Below, piece by piece: positions 1 to 7,490 of a DNA stretch of 18,651 bases. The stretch is from Elusimicrobiota bacterium (GTDB taxonomy: Bacteria > Elusimicrobiota > Elusimicrobia > UBA1565 > UBA9628): contig JAQUMZ010000008.1 in assembly GCA_028717865.1 (NCBI GenBank), positions 1-18,651 on the forward strand. The letters run 5' to 3'. The notes under the pieces were generated by a model. It made no database searches and was not told the DNA's origin. It was given only the letters and a program-made list of their open reading frames with translations. A program made the position numbers and the translations under genes. Position 1 is the first letter of the stretch. Each line of letters opens with the position of its first letter.

Positions 1-1
1 G

Positions 2-1423
2 GCCGACGGCCTGCGCAAGGCCATGAGCAAGAAGGTGCCGGAGGCCCTGGCCAAGCTGCGCGATAGCTTCGTCAAGGGCTGCGCCGCCAACAAGATCGGC
101 GCCAAGCTGGCCAACAAGGTCTACGATCAGATGGAGAAGTTCGGCGGCTATGGTTTCAACAAGTCGCACTCCGCCGCCTACGGCGTGGTCGCCTACCAGA
201 CCGCCTATCTCAAGGCCAACCATCCCCTGGAGTTCATGTCCGCGCTGGCCACCTCCGAGATCGGCCATTCCGCCGTGGGCAACTCGGAGAAGGAGAACAA
301 GCTCGTCACCTATCTGGAGGACGCGCGCGCGATGGGCATTTCGATACTGGCTCCGGACATACAGAAATCGGAGGCGCACTTCGCCATAGAGGACCCCCGC
401 TCCATACGTTTCGGCCTCGTCGCGGTCAAGCACGTCGGGGAGGGCGCGGTGGATTCCATCCTGGCCGCCCGCCGGGAAGGGGCCTTCCGCAGTCTGGACG
501 ATTTTTGCGCCCGGGTCGATCTGCGCGCCGTCAACAAGAAAGTGATCGAGTCGCTCATCAAGGCCGGCGCCATGGACGCGCTGCGCCCGGCCCCCTCCGT
601 CGGGGCGGCCCGGGGCGGGCTGCTGGCCTCGGTGGATCAGGCGGTGGACCGCCCACAGAGGGTGCAGGCCGACATCTCCCGCGGGCAGGGGCTGCTGTTC
701 GGGGCGCAAGCCCTGCCGGAGGCGCCGGCCGCGGGCGCCCGCGGCGGCGCGCCGGTCCTGCACGAGCATGACGTGCTGGCCTTCGAGAAGGAGGTTTTGG
801 GCTTCTACTTCTCCGGCCATCCCCTGCTGGCCGTCAAGGCGCTTTTGCGCGCCGCCGCCACGCACGAGATCGCCGGGCTGGCCCCGGAGATATCCGCGCC
901 GGTGCGTTTGGCGGGGATGATCAGCCAGATCAAGCGCATGGTGACCAAGGAAGAGGGCAAGCAATGGGCCCGCTGCGCCTTCGAGGATCTGACCGGCGAG
1001 GCCAACCTGCTGGTCTTCCCGCGCAAGTACGCCGAGGGGCTGGGGGCGCGGCTCAAGGTCGGCGCCATCGTAGTGGTCGAGGGCAAGCTGTCCTTCCGCG
1101 GCGAGTCGGGGGAGGCCGGGGCCGGCGCGCCGGAGATCGTCGTGCAGGACATCTCCGCCCTCGAGGCCGCCGCCAGCCGGCGCGCCCGGAAGCTGCGCCT
1201 GGCCTGCGATCCGGAGCGGTTGGGCGATTCGGCCCTGGAGGAGTTGCGCGAGGTCCTGGAGCGCAGCCCGGGCCCCTGTCCCGTGGTCCTGGAGCATGAG
1301 ACGCCGGAGGGCGTCAGCGTCCTGGAGCTGGATAGCCGCGTCATGTTGAGCCAAAATCTGTTAGAATCTTTGGATAAAATCCTTGGAGAAAAGGCATGGC
1401 GGATAGAAAGCGCATCCTCGTAG
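2..1423 (+). CDS. dnaE: DNA polymerase III alpha subunit, C-terminal part (5' truncated by window edge)
   Basis: This is the last 473 codons of the replicative polymerase catalytic subunit, and it is open to the left edge. The first residues, ADGLRKAMSKK, match the family's L-R-K-A-M-x-K-K block, so the first internal ATG (23) is not the true start. The hallmark finger segment FGGYGFNKSHSAAYG follows, then YLKANHPLEFMSALL-like sequence. After that come a helix-hairpin-helix region (FCARVDLRAVNKKVIESLIKAGA), the EKEVLGFYFSGHPL linker, and an OB-fold (VRLAGMISQIKRM...) that in this family contacts single-stranded DNA. The PHP and palm domains lie outside the window. The 3' end overlaps the next gene by 28 nt. 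The last ~60 nt are unusually AT-rich and may carry that gene's promoter. Identity is very secure. Confidence 0.97.
   Translation, partial: ADGLRKAMSKKVPEALAKLRDSFVKGCAANKIGAKLANKVYDQMEKFGGYGFNKSHSAAYGVVAYQTAYLKANHPLEFMSALATSEIGHSAVGNSEKENKLVTYLEDARAMGISILAPDIQKSEAHFAIEDPRSIRFGLVAVKHVGEGAVDSILAARREGAFRSLDDFCARVDLRAVNKKVIESLIKAGAMDALRPAPSVGAARGGLLASVDQAVDRPQRVQADISRGQGLLFGAQALPEAPAAGARGGAPVLHEHDVLAFEKEVLGFYFSGHPLLAVKALLRAAATHEIAGLAPEISAPVRLAGMISQIKRMVTKEEGKQWARCAFEDLTGEANLLVFPRKYAEGLGARLKVGAIVVVEGKLSFRGESGEAGAGAPEIVVQDISALEAAASRRARKLRLACDPERLGDSALEELREVLERSPGPCPVVLEHETPEGVSVLELDSRVMLSQNLLESLDKILGEKAWRIESASS
1360..1380 (+). promoter_or_regulatory. AT-rich promoter-like patch upstream of the response regulator
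   Basis: Two -10-like hexamers, TAGAAT (1362-1367) and TAAAAT (1375-1380), lie in an isolated AT-rich stretch at the 3' end of the otherwise GC-rich dnaE gene, 16-34 nt before the response-regulator ATG. A TTGAGC at 1346-1351 resembles a -35 box, but its spacing to either hexamer (10 or 23 nt) is wrong. This could be an internal promoter, or simply codon choice at the dnaE end. Confidence 0.3.
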
Positions 1424-1776
1424 CCGACGACGACCCCGATCTGCTCGACCTTTTGCAGATGGACTTGTCTTGCCAGGGCTACGAAGTTCTCACGGCCGCC
1501 AACGGCAAGGACGCCTTGAGAATCGCCATGGCGGAGCCCCTCGACCTCATCCTTCTCGACGTCATGATGCCGTACATCGACGGTTATCATGTCGCCTACG
1601 AGGTGACCAACAAGCTCGGAGCCAAGGCTCCGCATATCGTCATCATGACCAGCCGCGACACCACCCGAGAGAAGGGCATCGCTTTGATGAGCGGGGCGCA
1701 CGAGGTCATCCAGAAGCCGTTCGAGATGTCGAAATTGCATGAGCGTCTGGCGGCCGTTCTGGCCAAGACGCCGTAG
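1396..1776 (+). CDS. Single-domain response regulator (CheY-like receiver)
   Basis: The 126-residue protein is a lone receiver domain with no output domain. The phosphorylation pocket is complete: acidic D11-D12, phosphoacceptor D55 (LILLDVMMP), T85 (IVIMTSR) and K107 (QKPF). The usual aromatic switch residue before the KPF loop is Val104 here, which may alter signalling; this is an inference. The start is set by an ATG at 1396 preceded by a GGAGAAAAGG ribosome-binding site, and it overlaps the dnaE end by 28 nt. The gene is followed after 10 nt by an outer-membrane protein gene. No histidine kinase is present in the window, so its partner and output are unknown. It could act like CheY or Spo0F by protein contact. 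Confidence 0.93.
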   Translation: MADRKRILVADDDPDLLDLLQMDLSCQGYEVLTAANGKDALRIAMAEPLDLILLDVMMPYIDGYHVAYEVTNKLGAKAPHIVIMTSRDTTREKGIALMSGAHEVIQKPFEMSKLHERLAAVLAKTP

Positions 1777-1786
1777 GAGCGCGACG

Positions 1787-2638
1787 ATGCGATTGCCGTC
1801 CCTGGCGTTTCTGGCCGGCGCCTTGGCCCTGTCCAGCCCCGCCCTTGGAGCCGCGGCGGAGCCGGAGGCGGCGTCGTCGGAAGGCGCGGCGGCGCCGGTC
1901 CGGGAGGAGGGGACGCCGGTCAAGATAAAGCCCAAGTCCAGGTTCTCCTTCCCGCGCCAGGAGCGGGGCGGCGGCGGGCTGGTCGCTCCGGAAACCTCGG
2001 TGATCGACGCGCCCACGGCCGCCGTGCTCGACTACGGCGGCTACTCCGCCCGGACCCGGTTCTATTCCCAGGGCGGGCTGCTGCAATATGTCTCCTTCGG
2101 CGTCTACCCCCGGCTCAATCTGGGGGCCTCGCTCTCCATCAACGGGCTCATCGGCGACGAACGGACGGTTCGGGCCCGTCCCCCGGAGGTTCAGGTCAAG
2201 TACCGGTTCTTCGACGGAGACCGATCCCTGCCCGCCCTCATGGCGGGCTACGACGGGCAGGGCTTCCGCTACAGCCGCGTCGAGAGGCGCTATCACGAGC
2301 GCCAGCGCGGCTTCTTCTTGGGCGCGACCCAGGAGCTGGGCGCGCCTGGGCTGCAGGTCCACCCCTCCTTCAACATCTCGGACTTCGATTCCAACGCGAT
2401 CTTCGGGGCCCTGCCTTTCAGCTATCTGATCCGGGACAAGGCTACGGTGCTTTTCGAGTGGGACAACATCAGCAATTTCTATGACAGCCGGATCAACTCG
2501 GGCCTGAGGGTGCATTTGACTCCGAATTTCAGCTTCGATTTCTCGGTGCGCGATATCGGCAAGGGCGGCTGGTTCGCCGACGGCGATCCCCGCGGGCCCG
2601 AGCGGGTCGTCCAACTAAAGTACAGCGGTAATTTCTAG
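1787..2638 (+). CDS. Predicted outer-membrane beta-barrel protein, function unknown
   Basis: The 283-residue protein begins with a clear signal peptide (MRLPSLAFLAGALALSSPALGA, cleavage near residues 21-24). An Ala/Glu/Pro-rich low-complexity linker follows, then a series of alternating amphipathic strands (TRFYSQGGLLQYVSFGVYP, VQVKYRFFDGD, SFDFSVRDIG). The chain ends in QLKYSGNF. A terminal Phe after an amphipathic strand is the classic signal for BAM-dependent barrel insertion. The block from PTAAVLDYGGYSARTRFY onward resembles YjbH-like or unnamed barrel families known from diverse diderms; that is a weak recall, not a firm assignment. I chose the ATG at 1787 over the in-frame one at 1739. 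It gives a proper signal peptide, avoids overlap with the response regulator, and follows the AGGAGCG at its stop. PFK starts 13 nt downstream. Confidence 0.75.
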   Translation: MRLPSLAFLAGALALSSPALGAAAEPEAASSEGAAAPVREEGTPVKIKPKSRFSFPRQERGGGGLVAPETSVIDAPTAAVLDYGGYSARTRFYSQGGLLQYVSFGVYPRLNLGASLSINGLIGDERTVRARPPEVQVKYRFFDGDRSLPALMAGYDGQGFRYSRVERRYHERQRGFFLGATQELGAPGLQVHPSFNISDFDSNAIFGALPFSYLIRDKATVLFEWDNISNFYDSRINSGLRVHLTPNFSFDFSVRDIGKGGWFADGDPRGPERVVQLKYSGNF

Positions 2639-2651
2639 GAGGCAGACGTCC

Positions 2652-3716
2652 ATGGCCAAGAAAAGCAGGCGGATCGGCGTCCTCACGGGCGGGGGCGACT
2701 GCCCCGGCCTCAATCCCGCCATCCGCGGCGCCGTGCTCCAGGCCTCCGCGCTGGGCTTCGAGTGCCTGGGGCTGCTCGAGGGCTGGAAGGGAATGCTGAC
2801 CGGGGAGTCCCAGGCGCTGACCCCGGCCCTGGTCGAGGAGATCGTGGGCCGCGGCGGAACCATCCTGGGCACTTCGCGGACCAACCCCTTCAAGAAGGAG
2901 AACGGCGTCGAGAAGACCCTGGCCACCTTCAAGAAGCTGGGGCTCGACGCTTTGATCGCCATGGGCGGCGAGGACACCCTGGGCGTGGCCTGCCGCCTGC
3001 ACAAGGAGCACAAGTTGCCCGTGGTCGGGGTGCCCAAGACCATGGACAACGATCTTTCGGCGACCGACTTCACCTTCGGTTTCGACACGGCGACGACCCT
3101 GGCCGTGGAGGCGGCCGAGCGCTTGACGGACACCGGGCGCAGCCACCGGCGCATCATGGTGCTCGAGGTGATGGGGCGCCACGCCGGCTGGGTGGCCCTA
3201 TACGCCGCCATCGCAGCCGGGGCCGACTATGTCTGCCTGCCCGAGCGCAAGATCGACGTCGACGACATGGTCCGGCGCCTGCGGGAGGCGCACCGGCGCA
3301 AGAAGGTGGCGCTGGTGGTAGCTTCCGAGGCGGTGGAGGTCGGCGAGTCCGGGCGCGAGGAGCTCGACGAGTTCGGGCATATGATCCTCAAGAAGCGCGG
3401 CGTGGCCGACAAGCTGACCGTCCTTATCGAGAAGAAGACCGGCATCGAGACCCGCGGCGCCGTCATCGGGCACATGCAGCGGGGCGGCGCTCCGACGCTT
3501 TTCGACCGCATCCTGGGCACCCGCGTGGGGGTCAAGGCGGCGCGGCTCGTCGCGGATGGCAAGTTCGGCCAGATGGTGGCCTTGCGCGGCGAAGAGGTGG
3601 TCGGGGTGCCGCTGGAGAAGGCGACCGCGGCCCTCAAGACGGTGCCGCCCCAATGGCTCGAGCTGGCGGACCTGCTTTGCGGGGGTTGGGCCGGGGTCGA
3701 GGCCGCCGCCAGGTAG
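2652..3716 (+). CDS. Phosphofructokinase, predicted pyrophosphate-dependent (diphosphate-fructose-6-phosphate 1-phosphotransferase)
   Basis: The enzyme phosphorylates fructose-6-phosphate at C1 in glycolysis. The 354-residue chain has the PFKA fold throughout: phosphoryl-donor loop GGGDCPGLNP (13-22), GGED (105-108), catalytic PKTMDND (128-134), MGRHAGW (174-180) and IGHMQRGG near 267-274. In this superfamily a Gly at the GGDG fourth position plus Gly in PGTIDND indicates ATP use. Here these positions are Asp108 and Lys129, the combination found in PPi-dependent enzymes such as the Amycolatopsis group III enzyme. PPi use would make the step reversible, serving both glycolysis and gluconeogenesis. 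An AGGAGG at 2637-2642 sets the start. The gene is tightly linked to the membrane-protein genes on both sides, which gives no obvious metabolic clue. Confidence 0.93.
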   Translation: MAKKSRRIGVLTGGGDCPGLNPAIRGAVLQASALGFECLGLLEGWKGMLTGESQALTPALVEEIVGRGGTILGTSRTNPFKKENGVEKTLATFKKLGLDALIAMGGEDTLGVACRLHKEHKLPVVGVPKTMDNDLSATDFTFGFDTATTLAVEAAERLTDTGRSHRRIMVLEVMGRHAGWVALYAAIAAGADYVCLPERKIDVDDMVRRLREAHRRKKVALVVASEAVEVGESGREELDEFGHMILKKRGVADKLTVLIEKKTGIETRGAVIGHMQRGGAPTLFDRILGTRVGVKAARLVADGKFGQMVALRGEEVVGVPLEKATAALKTVPPQWLELADLLCGGWAGVEAAAR

Positions 3717-3719
3717 AAT

Positions 3720-4277
3720 ATGGCCGAAGCCCAGAAATTCCAACGCCGCACGGTCCTGGTCAAGAGGGCGCTCCAACTGAAATACATAGGCTTGGTTTTC
3801 CTGAGCGTGCTTTGCGCCACGCTCATCATCGGCGGCGACATCTACTACCACATGTACCGGCTGATCGCGGCCGAGGCCCCTTCCCTGGCCGGAGCCGCCG
3901 CGCAGTTCAATTCCATCATCGTGGTCAAGGTCATCCTTTACCTGGCCTTGATGCTGCTGATCTCGGTTTTCGTATCCCACCGCTTCGCGGGGCCGATATA
4001 CCGTTTCGAGAAATCGGCCCAGGCGGTGGCCAAGGGAGATCTTACCCATCGCGTCTGCCTGCGCACCGGAGACGAGCTCATGGAGCTGCAGGAGGAGTTC
4101 AACGCCATGATCGCCGGCCTGCAGGTCATGGTGCGCAAGGACCGCAACCTGGCCGAGCACCTGGCGGCGCGCATCGACGAGCTGGCCGCCAAGTTCCCGG
4201 GGGGGGCGGTCCCCGCCGAGGAGCTGGCGTCGCTCAAGCTCGAGTTGCGGCACTTGACGCAGTCCTTCAAGGTCTAG
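3720..4277 (+). CDS. Short two-TM HAMP-domain membrane protein without output domain
   Basis: The protein has 185 residues. A basic N-terminus (KFQRRTVLVKRALQLK) precedes TM1 (about 22-39), a short periplasmic loop of about 25 residues, and TM2 (about 66-86). A HAMP domain follows (about 87-139; SHRFAGPIYRFE, then GDLTHRVCLRTGDELMELQEEFNAMIAGL). The tail is a roughly 45-residue helical, probably coiled-coil region (LAEHLAARIDELAAKF...EELASLKLELRHL). There is no kinase, GGDEF, MCP or phosphatase domain after the HAMP, so it is not a complete chemoreceptor or histidine kinase. It starts 3 nt after pfk and ends 2 nt before the TolC-family gene, so translation is probably coupled. It might pass a membrane signal to a partner such as the nearby single-domain response regulator; that is speculative. 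Confidence 0.85.
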   Translation: MAEAQKFQRRTVLVKRALQLKYIGLVFLSVLCATLIIGGDIYYHMYRLIAAEAPSLAGAAAQFNSIIVVKVILYLALMLLISVFVSHRFAGPIYRFEKSAQAVAKGDLTHRVCLRTGDELMELQEEFNAMIAGLQVMVRKDRNLAEHLAARIDELAAKFPGGAVPAEELASLKLELRHLTQSFKV

Positions 4278-4279
4278 CC

Positions 4280-5557
4280 GTGCGTCCCGGAATTCTCAGA
4301 CGCTGGCTGGCGCCGCTGGCCGTGGTCCTGCTGGCGGCGGCCGCCGCGCGCGCCCAACAGCGGACCTATACGCTCGACGACGCGGTGGCGATCGCCCTCA
4401 AGAACGACTCCCGCCTGCTTTCGGCCGAGCAGGACCGCATCATCGCCGAGGAGCGGGTGCGCGAGGCCGAACTGCAATTCCTGCCGGAACTCGGCCTCCA
4501 GGCCTCGGCCACCAAGTTCAACGCGCGCTATCCCTTCGCTTTGTCTCCGGAATTCCGCAGCGTGCTGGTGTTTCCCGGCGCCCCGGAGAATATCTACTCG
4601 GCCCGGGGCTACATGTTTTTCCCGGTCTACGAGGGCGGGCGCAGCGTCAACACGATCCGCCTGGCGCAGGCCGCGCTGCAGCAGGCCCTGAGCAACTACG
4701 AGAGCGTCAAGATGGACGTCGTGCTCGCGGCCAAGGAAGCCTTCTACCGGCTGATCCACGCCCAGGCCAGGGTCGAGGTCGCGCGCGCCGCGCGCCTGGC
4801 CGGCGAGACGGCGGCCGCCGATTCCCGGTCCGGGGCGCTGGAGCGCATCGAGGCCGAGGCGGAGCTCGCGGCCGCGCGCCGGCGCGAGGCCGAGGCCGGG
4901 CGCGAGCTGGTCCTGGCCCGGCTGGACTTCCAGAAGGCCCTCAACCTGGAGCCCGGGGTCGAGTTCCAGGTGGCGGGCGCCTTGGCGACCAAGCCGCTGG
5001 AGGTCGACGAGCGCAAGGCCTCCCTCTGGGCCGTGGAACTGCGGCCCGAGCTTCAGTCCGAGACGTATCGAGCCCAGATGGACGCCATCGCGGTCAATCT
5101 GGCCATGGGACGGCGCAGCCCCACCCTTTTCGTGGCCGGCGATTACGAGGTCACGGCGCAGCGCTTCCCCCTGCGCAACAACAACTGGGACGTCAGCGCG
5201 GGCATAAAAATCCCGCTGGCCTACGACTATTTCACCAAGCTGCGCCAGCGGCGCGCCGAGCAGCGGCAAGGGCAGCTCAAGCGCGCGTCCCTGCAGGACC
5301 AGGTGCGCCTGGAGGTGCGGCAGGCCGTGGGGAACCTTTCGTATTGGCAGGGCGAGGTGGCCCTGCGCGAGCCGCCCTATCGCAAGGTCGCCCGGATTTA
5401 CGAGTCGCTGGCTCCGTCGGCGGGCTCCGCCCTGGCGCGCTTCAAGGCCAGCCTCAGCCTCGCGGACCTGCATCTGTCCTATCTGGCCGCCGTCAACGAG
5501 CATCTGCTGGCGCGGGCCCGGCTGGAGCGGGCGGTCGGACGCGATTTGACGCAATAG
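4280..5557 (+). CDS. TolC-family outer-membrane efflux protein
   Basis: The predicted protein has 425 residues and a GTG start 2 nt after the HAMP gene. A signal peptide (basic RPGILRRW, hydrophobic core, cleavage at ARA-QQ) is followed by the typical opening TYTLDDAVAIALKNDSRLLSAEQD of outer-membrane efflux proteins. The body has two repeats of long helices rich in Ala, Glu and Arg, interrupted by strand-forming segments (LPELGLQASATKFNARY and PTLFVAGDYEVTAQRF ... WDVSAGIKIPL). That is the TolC pattern of a periplasmic alpha-barrel plus outer-membrane beta-barrel. The length is normal for the family. No inner-membrane transporter or membrane-fusion partner is next to it, so the exported substrate is unknown. 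Reading upstream in frame gives a much longer open frame through pfk, but that part is not coding. Confidence 0.9.
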   Translation: MRPGILRRWLAPLAVVLLAAAAARAQQRTYTLDDAVAIALKNDSRLLSAEQDRIIAEERVREAELQFLPELGLQASATKFNARYPFALSPEFRSVLVFPGAPENIYSARGYMFFPVYEGGRSVNTIRLAQAALQQALSNYESVKMDVVLAAKEAFYRLIHAQARVEVARAARLAGETAAADSRSGALERIEAEAELAAARRREAEAGRELVLARLDFQKALNLEPGVEFQVAGALATKPLEVDERKASLWAVELRPELQSETYRAQMDAIAVNLAMGRRSPTLFVAGDYEVTAQRFPLRNNNWDVSAGIKIPLAYDYFTKLRQRRAEQRQGQLKRASLQDQVRLEVRQAVGNLSYWQGEVALREPPYRKVARIYESLAPSAGSALARFKASLSLADLHLSYLAAVNEHLLARARLERAVGRDLTQ

Positions 5558-5589
5558 CCCGCCTTCTTAGCTAGAATACCAACAAAGAC

Positions 5590-6558
5590 ATGCGCCTGCT
5601 GAGCCTGCTGTTGGCGTGTTTCCTCGCCGCTCCCGGCGCCTTCTGCGCCCCGGATGTCTCCGCGGACGGCCTTCTGCGCGACCATTTGTGGCGCGATTTT
5701 ACCGCGCGGCCCGCCGACCGCCGGCCGCGCGTGGGCCTGGTCCTTTCCGCGGGCTCCACGCGCGCCGCGGCGCACGTGGGCGTCCTGCAGGTCCTGCGGC
5801 AGGCGGGCTTTCCCGTCGACGCCGTGGCCGGCACGTCCATGGGGGCCGTGTTCGGGGCGCTTTACGCCGCGGGCCGGCCGATCGAGCGGCTTTGGGAGGT
5901 CGGAGCCGGCCTGACCCTGCAGACGGGCTCCAACGCCTCTTCGGCGCGGCTAATATCGCTGTTTTTAGCCGAGAAGCTGCTCTCCTCGGAAAAGACCGAA
6001 AATCTCATCCGAACCGAGATCGGAGGCCTGCGCTTCGACCAACTGGCCAAGCCCTTCGCGTGCGTGGCCATGGACATTTACACGGGCGAGACCGTGATCT
6101 TCCGCGACGGCGACGTCGCCTCGGCCGTGCGGGCGAGCATGAACCTGCCCGGGGTCTTCGCGCCGGTAAGCTACCGCCAGCGCTACCTGGTCGACGGCGG
6201 GGTGGTGGACTACATCCCCATCGACGCGGTCAAGCTGCTGGGCGCGGACTGGATCCTGGCCAGCATCACCGAGGGCGATTACCGCCGGGCGCGGCCGAAG
6301 ACCGTGCTGGACGTTTTGGAGCAGGTGATAGACATTCGCGGCGCGTTTCTGTCGCGCGAGCAGCGCAAGCAGGCCGATTTCATCATCGAGCCGTCCGTCG
6401 GCGGCATCGGGATGTACGACACGGACCGGGCCCGCGAGGCCATGGAGCAGGGCGTCATCGCCGCCAACAAGGCCGTCAAGCCGGCCATGGAAGAGCTGCT
6501 GCTCTTCGCCTTGCCGGTCCTGGCCCGCGACTGGGCGGGCCGGGAGGCCCGGCCGTGA
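5590..6558 (+). CDS. Patatin-like phospholipase, predicted exported
   Basis: The 322-residue protein starts with a signal peptide (MRLLSLLLACFLAAPGAFCAP). The patatin fold has the nucleophile elbow GTSMGA with Ser83 and the catalytic Asp202 in LVDGGVVDY, forming a Ser-Asp dyad for lipid acyl hydrolysis. The oxyanion-hole loop, normally Gly-rich GGGxRG, reads SAGSTRAAAHVG (53-64). Arg58 is kept but two of the glycines are replaced by Ala54 and Ser56. Sequence around VASAVRASMNLPGVFAPV is standard for bacterial RssA-like patatins. No POTRA or barrel domain follows, so it is not a PlpD-type autotransporter. It starts 32 nt after the TolC-family gene, with no strong ribosome-binding site, and overlaps the TPR gene by 4 nt (GTGA). 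Its location is predicted to be the periplasm. Confidence 0.88.
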   Translation: MRLLSLLLACFLAAPGAFCAPDVSADGLLRDHLWRDFTARPADRRPRVGLVLSAGSTRAAAHVGVLQVLRQAGFPVDAVAGTSMGAVFGALYAAGRPIERLWEVGAGLTLQTGSNASSARLISLFLAEKLLSSEKTENLIRTEIGGLRFDQLAKPFACVAMDIYTGETVIFRDGDVASAVRASMNLPGVFAPVSYRQRYLVDGGVVDYIPIDAVKLLGADWILASITEGDYRRARPKTVLDVLEQVIDIRGAFLSREQRKQADFIIEPSVGGIGMYDTDRAREAMEQGVIAANKAVKPAMEELLLFALPVLARDWAGREARP

Positions 6559-7490
6559 CGCGCGCCGCCGCGCTCGCCCTGCTCCTGGCCGCAGCGGTCC
6601 CATCGTGGGGAGCCTCCGGAGCCGAATCGGTGAAATCCCTGCAGGCGCAATACGACGCGCAGCGCTACCAGGCGGTTATCGACGCCTTGGAGCCCTCGGG
6701 CCTGCAGAAGCTGCGCGGCGAGAATCTGCGCAAGGGCTACGTCCTGCTGGGGTCCAGCTACGAGCGGCTGGGGCGCAACGAAAAGACCCTGAGCGTCTAC
6801 CAACTGGGGACGAAGCTGTTCCCGCGGGACCAGGACCTGCTGGCGCGGCTGGCCCAGCTGTTGCACAGATCGGGCCTCGACGAGCAGGCGCGGCCCCTTT
6901 TCGAGCGGCTGCTCAAGGTCAATCCCGTCAATCCCTACGGGCACTGGGGCCTGGGCCAGATCGACCGCTCGCTGGGCTTCTCGGCCCGCGCGGTCGGCCA
7001 CTATGAAAGCACGCTCAAGGATTTCTCCGGGCGCGGGGATGTCTGGCAGGAATACGCCGAGGCGCTTTACGAGGCCCGCGATTTCGAGGCCGCCGAGACC
7101 GCGGCGCGCCGCGCTTTGGACCTGCTCGCAGAGAGCGAGGCGCCCCGGCTGACCCTGGCCTTCGCCCTGCGCGCCTCGGGCCGCGTGGACGAGGCCCTGG
7201 CCGCGCTCGAGCCGCTGGTCCGCGCGCGCCATGCCGGAGCCATGCGGGCCCGGACGCTCTGGCTCCTGGAGGCCGGCCGGTACGCGGAAAGCCTGGCCGC
7301 CGGCCGGGTCCTGCTGGAGCTCGTACCGGACGACCCGGTCGCGCTTTACGCGCGGGCGCGGGCGCGCCTGGCGGCGGGCCGCGCCGAGGCGGCGGCCGAG
7401 GATCTCGAGCGCGTCGCGCGGGGGACTTCGCCCTTCAGCGCCCGCGTCTGCGGTCGGCTGGCCGGCCTCTGGGCGGGGCGTCCGCGCTGA
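6555..7490 (+). CDS. Exported tetratricopeptide-repeat (TPR) protein
   Basis: The predicted protein has 311 residues and begins at a GTG that overlaps the patatin stop by 4 nt. A signal peptide (VTRAAALALLLAAAVPSWGA) is followed by tandem helix-turn-helix repeats with the TPR signature of spaced small and aromatic residues. Examples are GYVLLGSSYERLGRNEKTLSVYQLGTKLFP, then ARLAQLLHRSGLDEQARPLFERLLKVNP and so on, about six or seven units to the end. TPRs are protein-binding scaffolds, and no enzymatic motif is visible. The stop overlaps the dapF start (TGATG), so it is translated together with both neighbours. A periplasmic scaffold partnering the patatin is a reasonable but untested guess. 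Confidence 0.85.
   Translation: MTRAAALALLLAAAVPSWGASGAESVKSLQAQYDAQRYQAVIDALEPSGLQKLRGENLRKGYVLLGSSYERLGRNEKTLSVYQLGTKLFPRDQDLLARLAQLLHRSGLDEQARPLFERLLKVNPVNPYGHWGLGQIDRSLGFSARAVGHYESTLKDFSGRGDVWQEYAEALYEARDFEAAETAARRALDLLAESEAPRLTLAFALRASGRVDEALAALEPLVRARHAGAMRARTLWLLEAGRYAESLAAGRVLLELVPDDPVALYARARARLAAGRAEAAAEDLERVARGTSPFSARVCGRLAGLWAGRPR

Noticed and set aside
2762..4279. In-frame upstream extension of the TolC-family gene through pfk and the HAMP gene
   Set aside because: The translated extension is Arg/Gly-rich nonsense opposite two clear genes. The signal peptide begins at the GTG at 4280.
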